This document shows positions 50,840 to 58,747 of a stretch of DNA of 64,000 nucleotides, piece by piece. The stretch comes from Thermoguttaceae bacterium (GTDB taxonomy: Bacteria; Planctomycetota; Planctomycetia; Pirellulales; Thermoguttaceae). The position numbers and the translations under genes are program-made. The first letter of the stretch is position 1. Every line of letters begins with the position of its first letter. Under the pieces are notes generated by a model that did not search any database, was not told where the DNA came from, and saw only the letters and a list, made by a program, of their open reading frames with translations. The stretch spans positions 1 to 64,000 of the forward strand of contig JANXBW010000004.1 in assembly GCA_025060325.1 (NCBI GenBank), in the 5' to 3' direction.

Positions 50840-51011
50840 CTTCCAGGTGGGTTGCGCTTTGCCAGAATCTTAGGTGCCTGCTTCGGACGTGGGACAGTTT
50901 CCGCGGGGGTAAGCGGGGGGAAGTTTCGGAGCAAGAGGCGTGCCCGTATTTCCCGGCCGACACCGGGGACCCATGGTTATTGCAGCTTTTCACCGAAGGC
51001 CGGGGTCGCAA

Positions 51012-54000
51012 TCATTTCGACATTTGTTGACGGACCAGTTCCTTAAGTTGACCAAAAGCGACTTTGCCGCTTCCCGTGATGGGTATTTCTGGAACTTGAC
51101 AAAAGCTATCGGGGGAGGGCATCCACAAGGCGGGAAGACCTTCCTGGGCAAGCCTCCGACAAATTTCCTCTGGTGGTTGGGCAAGGCCCGTATGCGCCAC
51201 GACGATGCGCTCGCCTTTCTTTTCGTCAGGAATTCCAAGCACCGCCAGCATTGGCCTTTCTTCGTCCTGAATGCCAAGCGCGACGCGAATTTTCTCCTCG
51301 ATAAACTCATGCGGCACCATTTCGCCGGCAATTTTTGAAAATCGGCTAATCCGACCGACAATGTAGATGAAACCATCCTCGTCGATTTTGGCCAAATCCC
51401 CTGTTGCATACCACCCATGGCGAAGCACCGCCGCGGTTTTCTCCGGCTCGTCCAAGTAGCCAAGCATGACGTTGGGGCCCTTGACGTGAAGCTCGCCCAC
51501 TTGGTTTGCGCCCAGGTCCTGGCCTGTTTCCGGATCAACAACTTTGGCTACGACACCTGGAAGTGGCCGGCCCACCGATCCCTCCCGGAGCCCAGGCTGA
51601 AACTTTGTCACCTGGCGGCTGGGGGGAATATTCGTGCACACCACCGGGGAAAGCTCCGTTGTGCCGTAACCTTCCACCGGCTTGACACCGAACTTTTGGG
51701 CAAACTGCTGGGCAAGCTCGGGCGGAAGTTTCTCTGCCCCTGTAATGAGGACGTCCACTGTGGCAAAGTCCTCCGGTTCACAACGCCGAACATAAGACCG
51801 AAGAAAAGTGGGCGTGCTTAGGAAGATAGTGGCCCGGTGCTTCCGGCACATTTCCCCCACCACGCGAGGCTCAAGGGGGTTGGGATGGTAGACCACCTTG
51901 GGCAAAAGCATGAGTGCGGTCCACATCGTCACCGTATAGCCAAACGAGTGAAAGAATGGCAGGACCCCCAGCATGACATCCTCACGACGAATCTGTAGCA
52001 CATCACAGAAGCTAAGCACATTGGACCCGATGTTCCGATGGCTGAGCATCACCCCCTTAGGCTGTCCCGTTGACCCCGATGTAAAGATGATCGTCAGAAC
52101 ATCATCGGGCCTTATTTTTGTTAACCCGAGCCACCTTTCTACTACCCAAATGGGTAGCACCTGTGCATAAAGAAAAGCAAGCAATTTGTCCACGAGGCGA
52201 ATTTGACCCGGGATGTCCTCCAGAATCACGTAGGGAGCATCAAGCTTGAAAGGAAATCGCTCTAAGAAGCGACGACTTGTGATGACATGACCAATTTTCG
52301 CTTTGCGTATGCAGAGATTTAGGATCGACTCCGACAAGGTGTAATTGAGGTTGACAGCAATCCGCCGGTCTAGGGCAAGGGCAGCGTTGGAAACAACAGA
52401 CGCCACCGACGGCGGAAGCATCACGGCCACCGCTTTTTCGTCCGCGCCAAGAATGCGGCGGAGATATCGGCGAAGGAGAAAGGCTCGGAGAAGGACACCA
52501 TATCCGCTGAGTTCGGCACCGAGCGAGTCGGCACATTTCTGCCCTTTGCCTACTTGCCGAAGGGCACGAAGCATTCGCCGCGCGGGAATAAGTTGACGAA
52601 GATCTGGCTCGAGCATAGTCTGCAGTCCTAATTCCTCCACAGCCCGACGCAGAAGAAGCGGCTCCACAGAATAAGGTAGCGGCTTGCCGAAGCGGACGAC
52701 GACCTCTCGCCGCTGACGCAAGTTCGGCCATTTCCAGAAGAATCGTCCCCCCGCATAACTAAAGATACTCCCCCACAGCCCACCGAGAAACACCGGGACA
52801 ATAGGCACACCGGCTCCTTTAGCGAGGGCCTGGTAACCGCGCTGAAAGCCCTGGATTTGGCCCGTGCGACTGAGACCGCCTTCCGGAAAAACGCACACTA
52901 CTTCACCATCGCGAAGGGCTTTTTGCGCCGCCCGCACGGCCCGGAGCACACTGTTACTGCCCGGCTCGATTTGGATGACGCCAAACTCCTTGGCTAGCCG
53001 GGTAAAGATTCCTCCGGGGATAAATCGCGGATCGGCGACGAACCGTATCGGCCGCGGGCACGCAAGGCTCAAAAAGATCCAGTCCACCCAGGTCACGTGA
53101 TTCGGTGTCAGAAGCACGCCTCCACTCCGAGGAACCCACTGTGCCCCCTCCACGCGAAGGCGATACCTCAAGAAGACAAGGAAACGAGCCAATACCCGGA
53201 GGAAAGGTATTGGCAAAGCGACAACAAGCGTCCCGAAAACTGGCAGCATCACCAGCGCCATAAAACCAAACACTTGTCGAGCGGAAAGGCCAAGGCCTGC
53301 TGTGAGCAGCCCGTAAACCGCCGACATCGAGATCATGAATGAATACGAAACGAAATTGTTGGCCGCCATAACTCGTCCACGGGAGTCGGCTGGGCTCTGG
53401 GCTTGGAGAAAAGCCATCAAAGGAATGTCGTACAAAGCGGCGGTCACGCCCAGGAGGAAAAGTCCCACACTTGCCCACACATAAGCAACGGAAAGAGGAT
53501 GCCCGATCCCCTGGGGCACCACCGAAACACCGAGTGCCATGAGGATAATCCCTAAAGCCCCCCAGGGGACCAGTCCCAACTCAATCTTGCCCGGTGACCA
53601 CAGCCCGGCAAAAAGCGCTCCTGTGGCAATGCCCACGTTCAAAGCGGCAAGCAGATAGCCCACAAAATGTTGCTCGGTGACAAGCTCCGGTCGCGCAAGT
53701 TTGTCGATCGCCGGTTGGCTCATTGCCCCTAGGCCCCAGAAAAGTCCACTCGCCAAAGCTGCCGCAAGAAGCGCGCGACTTCGCCAAAGGAAAACTAAGT
53801 CTTTTCCCACTTGATAGAAAGGATTAATAGGGAAGCGAGCGTGGGGATTGGCCGGCCGCAAGGGCCCGAGGAATAGCGAGCTTATGAGTCCCACGCTGGC
53901 CACCCCCAGCAAGGCAGCCGCGGAGATCCACAGGTTCAACTGCCCCGGCAAAAGGTTCTCCCACCCCGGCACCACCCGTTTGGCTGCCTCGGAAGTGATG

Positions 54001-55019
54001 TGCTGCTCCAGCTGCTCCCGATCCCTAGGCCAAAAGTAAACAGCTACGACCGACGGGACCTGCGTCAAAAGCGACGGGGCACGTTGGATCTCGGAAGCCA
54101 CATGGGGTAGTTCGTTTACGGGGGCAGGAGTTTGGGTGCCATCCGGCCCAAACGTGCTTCTTGCCACCAGGATAACAGGAACACCGCCAGCCACGGAGAA
54201 GAGAGATTTCAGGTCCTGGACCAAATTTCGGCCGGAGGCGGCTTCATCCCAAATAACAAGCTCGGGTGCTCCCCTTCGTACCTGGTCAATGGCCTCGGCG
54301 ATATTCTCTGCCTGCTTTAGCCGGAAACCTTGTCTACGAATTTCTCCTGCCAAGAGGCCGGGAGAAAGCAAGTTACTTTTGTCCTCGCTTGAGCCCGTTG
54401 TCACCAGAAGCAGGCTCGGCGGGGTGGTGGCGGAATATAGGTAGCCGCCAAGGGCAGCCCCTAAAATGCAGGCCACCATGGTGGTCATTCCAATCCACCC
54501 GTTGGCCGTGGCGATGTGCGCGGACGGAACAATTTCCGGAATGCTTCCATACTTCGATGGGCTGAAAAACGCTGTCTGGGCGCCCATGAGAAAGAGGACC
54601 ACGAACATCATCCACACCTGCCCCATCCAAATGGTAACGATGCCCATCGCCATAATGAGAAGTTCCGCCGCCTTACACCAAATGATTACGCCCCGTTTAC
54701 TGTGTTTATCCGTGATAAAGCCGGCCCAACCGGCTAAGAGCAAAAAGGGTGCAAGAAAACAAACCGCGCCTAACCACAGGGCGGTATCCTGCCCGATAAG
54801 CTCTTTGCCAATGGGCACGATGAGCCAGCGAAACATGTTGTCATTTAGAGCGACCGTAAACTGCGTGACAAGTAAAGCGATAAAGCTGCGGTTCCAAAGC
54901 GATTGGGAAGGGACGGAAGAACTTGGGCTGTGAGGGACGGGCGCAGTGGCCTGGCTCATCCAGAGGGATCCTAACGACCGGTCGTAAACACCAAAAGCAT
55001 GCCAATTTCTGCTTGTCAC
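51012..55019 (-). CDS. Three-domain fusion: LplT-like MFS transporter + PlsC acyltransferase + AasC-type acyl-ACP/CoA synthetase, with inserted domain
   Basis: A 1335-residue membrane protein for lysophospholipid import and re-acylation. Residues ~45-615 are a 12-helix MFS transporter of the LplT type. Between helices 5 and 6, residues ~198-355, sits an extra alpha/beta domain (see findings). Residues ~620-800 are a PlsC acyltransferase with NHVTWVD (HX4D, His641/Asp646) and FPEGGLSRTG (711-720). From about 840 there is an AMP-forming acyl-adenylating domain with IIFTSGSTGQPKGVML (977-992), GYGTTELSPV, YATGDLAKIDEDG and ITGSGKVAF. E. coli uses separate LplT and Aas. The start GTG 55019 overlaps the apbE stop as GTGA; ATG 54959 (MSQATAPV) is an alternative. 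Confidence 0.9.
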   Translation of the reverse strand: MTSRNWHAFGVYDRSLGSLWMSQATAPVPHSPSSSVPSQSLWNRSFIALLVTQFTVALNDNMFRWLIVPIGKELIGQDTALWLGAVCFLAPFLLLAGWAGFITDKHSKRGVIIWCKAAELLIMAMGIVTIWMGQVWMMFVVLFLMGAQTAFFSPSKYGSIPEIVPSAHIATANGWIGMTTMVACILGAALGGYLYSATTPPSLLLVTTGSSEDKSNLLSPGLLAGEIRRQGFRLKQAENIAEAIDQVRRGAPELVIWDEAASGRNLVQDLKSLFSVAGGVPVILVARSTFGPDGTQTPAPVNELPHVASEIQRAPSLLTQVPSVVAVYFWPRDREQLEQHITSEAAKRVVPGWENLLPGQLNLWISAAALLGVASVGLISSLFLGPLRPANPHARFPINPFYQVGKDLVFLWRSRALLAAALASGLFWGLGAMSQPAIDKLARPELVTEQHFVGYLLAALNVGIATGALFAGLWSPGKIELGLVPWGALGIILMALGVSVVPQGIGHPLSVAYVWASVGLFLLGVTAALYDIPLMAFLQAQSPADSRGRVMAANNFVSYSFMISMSAVYGLLTAGLGLSARQVFGFMALVMLPVFGTLVVALPIPFLRVLARFLVFLRYRLRVEGAQWVPRSGGVLLTPNHVTWVDWIFLSLACPRPIRFVADPRFIPGGIFTRLAKEFGVIQIEPGSNSVLRAVRAAQKALRDGEVVCVFPEGGLSRTGQIQGFQRGYQALAKGAGVPIVPVFLGGLWGSIFSYAGGRFFWKWPNLRQRREVVVRFGKPLPYSVEPLLLRRAVEELGLQTMLEPDLRQLIPARRMLRALRQVGKGQKCADSLGAELSGYGVLLRAFLLRRYLRRILGADEKAVAVMLPPSVASVVSNAALALDRRIAVNLNYTLSESILNLCIRKAKIGHVITSRRFLERFPFKLDAPYVILEDIPGQIRLVDKLLAFLYAQVLPIWVVERWLGLTKIRPDDVLTIIFTSGSTGQPKGVMLSHRNIGSNVLSFCDVLQIRREDVMLGVLPFFHSFGYTVTMWTALMLLPKVVYHPNPLEPRVVGEMCRKHRATIFLSTPTFLRSYVRRCEPEDFATVDVLITGAEKLPPELAQQFAQKFGVKPVEGYGTTELSPVVCTNIPPSRQVTKFQPGLREGSVGRPLPGVVAKVVDPETGQDLGANQVGELHVKGPNVMLGYLDEPEKTAAVLRHGWYATGDLAKIDEDGFIYIVGRISRFSKIAGEMVPHEFIEEKIRVALGIQDEERPMLAVLGIPDEKKGERIVVAHTGLAQPPEEICRRLAQEGLPALWMPSPDSFCQVPEIPITGSGKVAFGQLKELVRQQMSK
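53955..54428 (-). other. Receiver-like domain inserted in MFS loop 5-6 of the fusion protein
   Basis: Residues ~198-355 of the 1335-residue fusion are absent from ordinary LplT. The first half reads like a CheY/REC fold: strand SLLLVTT, helix AGEIRRQG, strand FRLKQAEN, helix IAEAIDQVRRG, strand APELVIWDEA with Asp258 near the phospho-acceptor position, helix LVQDLKSLF, strand VPVILVARS. The acidic pair and the conserved Lys of true receivers are missing. The topology (N-in, loop after helix 5) predicts a non-cytoplasmic location. Assignment is inference. Confidence 0.45.
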
Positions 55020-56161
55020 TCATCGAGCGCGGCGGAAGCTTCGGGCCAGCTTCCTACCATGCGCCAGACGTAACCCCGCGGATTTTCAGCCGTTAAGGCG
55101 AAAATTGCGGCAACACCGCAGTTTCTTCGACAATAATCCTCGGCCCAATCTGGCCCTTGGATGAAGAAAGCTGTAGACAGCACATCAGCCCACGTCGCCG
55201 TTGGAGCCAACACGGTGACAGCGAGAACAGGATCGCCGACCGGGTGACCTGTTCGGGGGTCGATAATGTGGCTCAGTCGCTTGCCCTCGTGGCGGAAAAA
55301 CTGAAGTGCCGATCCGGAGGTTCCAATCGCGCCGGATTTGAGGCGAAGTACTCCTACACGAATTTCCGGCCGAAGGGGGTCACGTATACCCACCTCCCAA
55401 ATCCAGGAAGTTAAAGCTCCGCGCATTGGGCAAGGATCGCTGGGATTGCGTATGGCCTTCTGGTCCGATTGGGATTCTCCGGACCCGCAAGGCGGCGGCT
55501 CCTCCGGGACTGACATCAGGACGCTGCTATAGCCCCCGCTCACCAGGACACACTCGATCCCGAAACTCCGCAGAACACGAAGGGCCCGATCAAGGGCAAA
55601 GCCTTTGCCTATCCCACCCAAATTAAGTTCGGCGCCCACCTGCGAAAGGTAGACCGATCGGGACTGAGGCTCCAGAACTACTTTGTCTGATCCAACGGCC
55701 GAGAGGGCCTCGCGAATCTCATCGGGGGAGGGGATCTGCCTTGTTTTACGGGCAAAACCCCAAAGTCGCCAAAGCGGCCCGGAAGTGATATCAAATGCCC
55801 CGTCGGTCTCTCGGAAGGCCCGGAGTGATTCCGAAATAACCTCCCAAACCTCTTCCGAAACGGATACCGGTTGCACGCCCGCTTGCTGGTTAATGCAACT
55901 CACTTCGCTATCAGGCAGAAAATAGCTCAACTTCTTCTCTAAGTCCTGAACGACATCGAAGGCCGAAAGGACGGCATCTAAAGCCTGGGGATATATGCCT
56001 GCAGGAAGAATCACCTCGAATTGGGATCCCATAGCGGGCCGCGAATAGCGGAGGACAAATTTCGCAGAACCCTCCGCGGCTCTTCCGGGTTGTGAAACCG
56101 AAGCGGAGCTCGACTCGGGTATTAACCTGGCCTTTAAAAAATCGCGGCGGCTCTGCATCAT
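55016..56161 (-). CDS. apbE: FAD:protein FMN transferase (ApbE family)
   Basis: Mg-dependent enzyme that attaches FMN covalently to Thr/Ser of partner proteins such as NqrB/NqrC and RnfG. Family motifs: SRPAMGSQFEV (substrate/FAD entry), AFDVVQDLEKKLSYFLPDSEVSCINQQ, DGAFDITSGPLWRLWGFARK, NLGGIGKGFALDRA, LVSGGYSSV, GTSGSALQFF, LSHIIDPRTGHPV and VLAPTATWADVLSTAFFI. About 381 residues. The N-terminus MMQSRRDFLKA matches the twin-arginine consensus, but no hydrophobic stretch follows, so export is doubtful. The annotated ATG 56161 is preceded by GTG in frame; GGAGG is about 18 nt upstream. The stop overlaps the next gene as GTGA, so both are translated together; no Nqr/Rnf genes are near. Confidence 0.92.
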   Translation of the reverse strand: MMQSRRDFLKARLIPESSSASVSQPGRAAEGSAKFVLRYSRPAMGSQFEVILPAGIYPQALDAVLSAFDVVQDLEKKLSYFLPDSEVSCINQQAGVQPVSVSEEVWEVISESLRAFRETDGAFDITSGPLWRLWGFARKTRQIPSPDEIREALSAVGSDKVVLEPQSRSVYLSQVGAELNLGGIGKGFALDRALRVLRSFGIECVLVSGGYSSVLMSVPEEPPPCGSGESQSDQKAIRNPSDPCPMRGALTSWIWEVGIRDPLRPEIRVGVLRLKSGAIGTSGSALQFFRHEGKRLSHIIDPRTGHPVGDPVLAVTVLAPTATWADVLSTAFFIQGPDWAEDYCRRNCGVAAIFALTAENPRGYVWRMVGSWPEASAALDE

Positions 56162-57118
56162 CACATTCTGAGCGTATTACCTCCAACGCTAGCGATTCTT
56201 ATTCCCGCAAAGGCCTACTACCGCTATTGCCCTGGAGACCCCGGTTTGACCTTATCGGGCGCTAGCGGAGCTAAGCGCGAGTAGCTGAGCCGACAGAAGT
56301 CGAGTCCCAACCGGCAAGTGATCGCCGAAACAAACCTCCGGTCGAAAAAACAGTCAACCTTTCAGGCAGTTAGCGCGGAAGCCCAAACATCCCAATCTTC
56401 CAGGATACTTGGCTAGCTTTCCGGCCAAGCCTTACGGATTTTACGAACAAACTCATCGAACGAACAACCGAAGGGCAAGGGCATTACCTTCAGGCGTTGC
56501 GGCAAAAGAATGATCACATATCTGCTCTTGTCACCCTGCCCGACCCGCCGGCTGGTGGGCCCTTCCACGAGGGATTTGCGGTGGCGCAAGCTTAATCTCC
56601 AACTGCGGGAATCCGGTTCGGTGGGTGCAGCACCGAGTACGGGGGCATTTCCAGACTTCGAGTTGGTATTTCGGGTGTTGATCTCTCTACGGCCGGGAAT
56701 AGTGGGACAAATTAGGGTTATTTTTCCGGGCACGGCTCTTTTTTCTGGCTTCCGCCGGACCTGTCCAATTTCCCAGGTTTTGAGGCCCAAAACTTCCGCC
56801 GAGAAGAGCTTCGGAATTCGGGCGTCAGGATATGCCAGAACGCCGAACGACGCGAAAAGAGTTTGCTAAACGACGAGAACTTCACTTTGATGGGATAAAC
56901 CTGAACCGCAAACGCCCTTCGCAACGGTAAAATTTACTCAAGCGATAAACATTATACTCAATGCAGGACCAGAGTTCTTGGACAGGCCCCGTGCGGAAAC
57001 TTCGGTGAAGAACATCCCACCGAGTAAAGGAAGATTAGCTCTAGGAGTTTGTGCCCCCTCGAATCTCCCAGACCGCCTTCAGGCAGCCAGGCCAAGAGAG
57101 ATCGCTGATTGGGCATGA
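56162..57118. other. Intergenic region between apbE and repeat-protein gene
   Basis: About 950 bp. Only the weak open frame at 56413-56790 (listed separately) is noteworthy; no promoter, hairpin or repeat stood out. Confidence 0.4.
56413..56790 (-). CDS. Possible small hypothetical protein
   Basis: A 125-codon frame on the same strand as its neighbours. The first half is Arg/Pro/Ser-rich and unconvincing, but the last 35 residues (SRYVIILLPQRLKVMPLPFG, then FDEFVRKIRKAWPES) look like real protein ending in an amphipathic helix. No ribosome site is visible at the first start; an internal ATG gives a 23-residue peptide. It could also be the remnant of a larger gene. Confidence 0.25.
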   Translation of the reverse strand: MGLKTWEIGQVRRKPEKRAVPGKITLICPTIPGRREINTRNTNSKSGNAPVLGAAPTEPDSRSWRLSLRHRKSLVEGPTSRRVGQGDKSRYVIILLPQRLKVMPLPFGCSFDEFVRKIRKAWPES

Positions 57119-57682
57119 TTAACGGATCGTGACCGAGCCAGAAAGAGACTCCGTGACCCGCCAAGATTCCCCTCGCGGGCCGTAAATCCATCCGCCCCCC
57201 ACGATGGAAGGGGCAAAGCGATAAGTAACCCCTCCGGGTCCTGAGATCCATGCGCTTCCGGACAGCCCAAACGACACACGCCAGGACTCACCCCGGGGGC
57301 CGGAAATGTAAAGCCCAGTCAAGCCTTCACTTACCCGATAGGACCTTCCACCCGGGCCGGTAATCCAAGCCCCCGTTAAGCCCGGCGAAATACGCCAGGT
57401 TTCCCCACTAGGGCCAAAAACGTACCTCGATAATGGAAGACGCTCCGAGAAATCGGAAGATGGACGGGTCACCGAGCCGATGCGCAAGTCTCTGCTACGA
57501 TCGCTCAAAAGCGCGGTTATCCCGAATGGAAACTGAACATTTTGCTGCGGCTCCGCGGCAGCCAAAGGAGAAGCGGAAATAACAAGAAGAAAGACGGCAA
57601 GCCCCGCAACCACACCGTCGGCATAAATACTCCCGCAACCGTACTTCAGCACCAACCCTAAACGTGCCCGCCTTTTCCTCAT
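57119..57682 (-). CDS. Exported Gly-Pro tandem-repeat protein (five GPxGxxWR units)
   Basis: A 187-residue protein with a signal/anchor segment (residues ~22-43, VVAGLAVFLLVISASPLAAA). The last 98 residues are five head-to-tail repeats beginning at residues 90, 109, 128, 148 and 168 (lengths 19, 19, 20, 20, 20) with consensus GPxGxxWRVSxGLxGxWIS. Units 1, 3 and 5 have GE(T/S)WR; units 2 and 4 have GGxxYR, so the true period is a 39-residue Trp/Tyr pair. The repeats run to the stop codon. They most likely form a beta-rich solenoid or barrel. Start ATG 57682 is chosen because GAGGAG lies 7 nt upstream; an ATG 15 bp further upstream has no ribosome site. I do not recognise this repeat as any named family. 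Confidence 0.82.
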   Translation of the reverse strand: MRKRRARLGLVLKYGCGSIYADGVVAGLAVFLLVISASPLAAAEPQQNVQFPFGITALLSDRSRDLRIGSVTRPSSDFSERLPLSRYVFGPSGETWRISPGLTGAWITGPGGRSYRVSEGLTGLYISGPRGESWRVSFGLSGSAWISGPGGVTYRFAPSIVGGGWIYGPRGESWRVTESLSGSVTIR

Positions 57683-58146
57683 GACTTTTCTCCTCATATC
57701 CGAAGCCCCGGCTCCTAACCGACCGAACGGTTAAAAAGCACCTAAGGGGCGGCAACCCCTTCCGCGCAGTCGAAAACAGCTCGCTTTTGCGGGTGTCAAA
57801 GCTCCGCCCATATGATTGGCTGCGCTTATCCTACTAACCCCGGCCAACCACTCAATTGTAACGCGTGCGTGCTTTGTGGCCCAAAAAATCATGCCCCGAA
57901 CACTTAAGCATTTGCTACCATGAGGCGTTTTCGGTTCCTCCCTCGGGCGCTTCGGGGGCAGCTTTCCCTAAAGGAGAAGACCGCATAATCGGCAGGGAAG
58001 GTCAGGTTTAAAGCACCTTTGGGACGAGTGAAGCTTGATGGCATTGGTGGTGAGGCAACTCTTTCCGCCGCAATGCCATTCAAGCAGGAGGCTAAGTGAT
58101 TAGATAAGCTTCTATTTCAAAACGTGGAGCAGCGGAGTTTCCCACC
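57683..58146. other. Divergent intergenic region between repeat protein and unknown gene
   Basis: About 460 bp carrying upstream regions of both genes. A large hairpin (58034-58084) is listed separately. Shortly after it GGAGG is followed by a three-codon minimal frame GTG-ATT-AGA-TAA (58097-58108). No promoter could be assigned with confidence. Confidence 0.45.
58034..58084 (+). repeat. 13-bp hairpin with single bulge upstream of gene 58147
   Basis: CTTGATGGCATTG (58034-58046) pairs with CAATGCCAT-T-CAAG (58071-58084), all 13 positions Watson-Crick with one bulged T, across a 24-nt loop. No T tract follows, so it is not a terminator. It lies about 60-110 nt before the GTG start at 58147. 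Confidence 0.65.
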
Positions 58147-58608
58147 GTGACTGCTGCCTTTGACCTGGATCGTTTGCCGATAGCCCAGGCCCCGTCTAAC
58201 GACCGCGCCGTTGCTCCGGCGCAAGAGGCAGCGCGGCTTTTCCGGGCGATCTTTGGGCATAACCCGCCTGATGCGTTTACGAAGTGGTTTGTCTCCACGC
58301 CGACCTCGGTATTTCCGCCCTTTTCCGAAGAAATGTGGAGAAACTACTTCTGGGTGCTAACGCGGGTCAAGGATTTGGAGGCACTTGAATTTGCTTCCCG
58401 ACTTTTCGGGAGAAACCAGGTCCTTACGTACAAGTTGCGCCTAGCCATTTATTTGGCAGAATGCTGCCCTGGGTTCCGGCGATGGTTTGTCAATCGCGCC
58501 GACCTCCCGTTTTTGGTTGCCCTTGCCAAATTGGGTTTGGCCAAGTTGTACACGCTGTGGAAGTTGTTAAAAGGCCTCGTTTTACTCCTCCGTTACCATG
58601 GGCCTTAA
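58147..58608 (+). CDS. Hypothetical helical protein of unknown function
   Basis: A 153-residue protein starting at GTG, with GGAG upstream. It is mostly helical: APAQEAARLFRAIFGHNPPD, then FPPFSEEMWRNYFWVLTRVK, a LEALEFASRLFGRNQVLTYK helix, and a hydrophobic C-terminal helix LAKLGLAKLYTLWKLLKGLV that could be amphipathic membrane-associated. There is no signal peptide and no family I recognise. Composition (aromatic and Arg-rich helices) is protein-like, so it is probably real. It stands alone, divergent from the repeat protein and convergent with the enolase-family gene. Confidence 0.6.
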   Translation: MTAAFDLDRLPIAQAPSNDRAVAPAQEAARLFRAIFGHNPPDAFTKWFVSTPTSVFPPFSEEMWRNYFWVLTRVKDLEALEFASRLFGRNQVLTYKLRLAIYLAECCPGFRRWFVNRADLPFLVALAKLGLAKLYTLWKLLKGLVLLLRYHGP

Positions 58609-58747
58609 CCGGGACACTGGGCATGTTTGGTGCCGAAGACCGACTCTCACCGAAAGGAATCACTATACATTTTTCTGTGAATTAGTTATTCCCCGCGGGA
58701 TTCCGCCAGAGCGGCGGCGCCCCCGACCCTTGGTCTTGAACCCTTTT

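Noticed and set aside
56510-56869. 119-codon plus-strand frame
   Set aside because: Lacks ribosome site and overlaps antisense a frame with slightly better protein character; composition typical of noncoding sequence.
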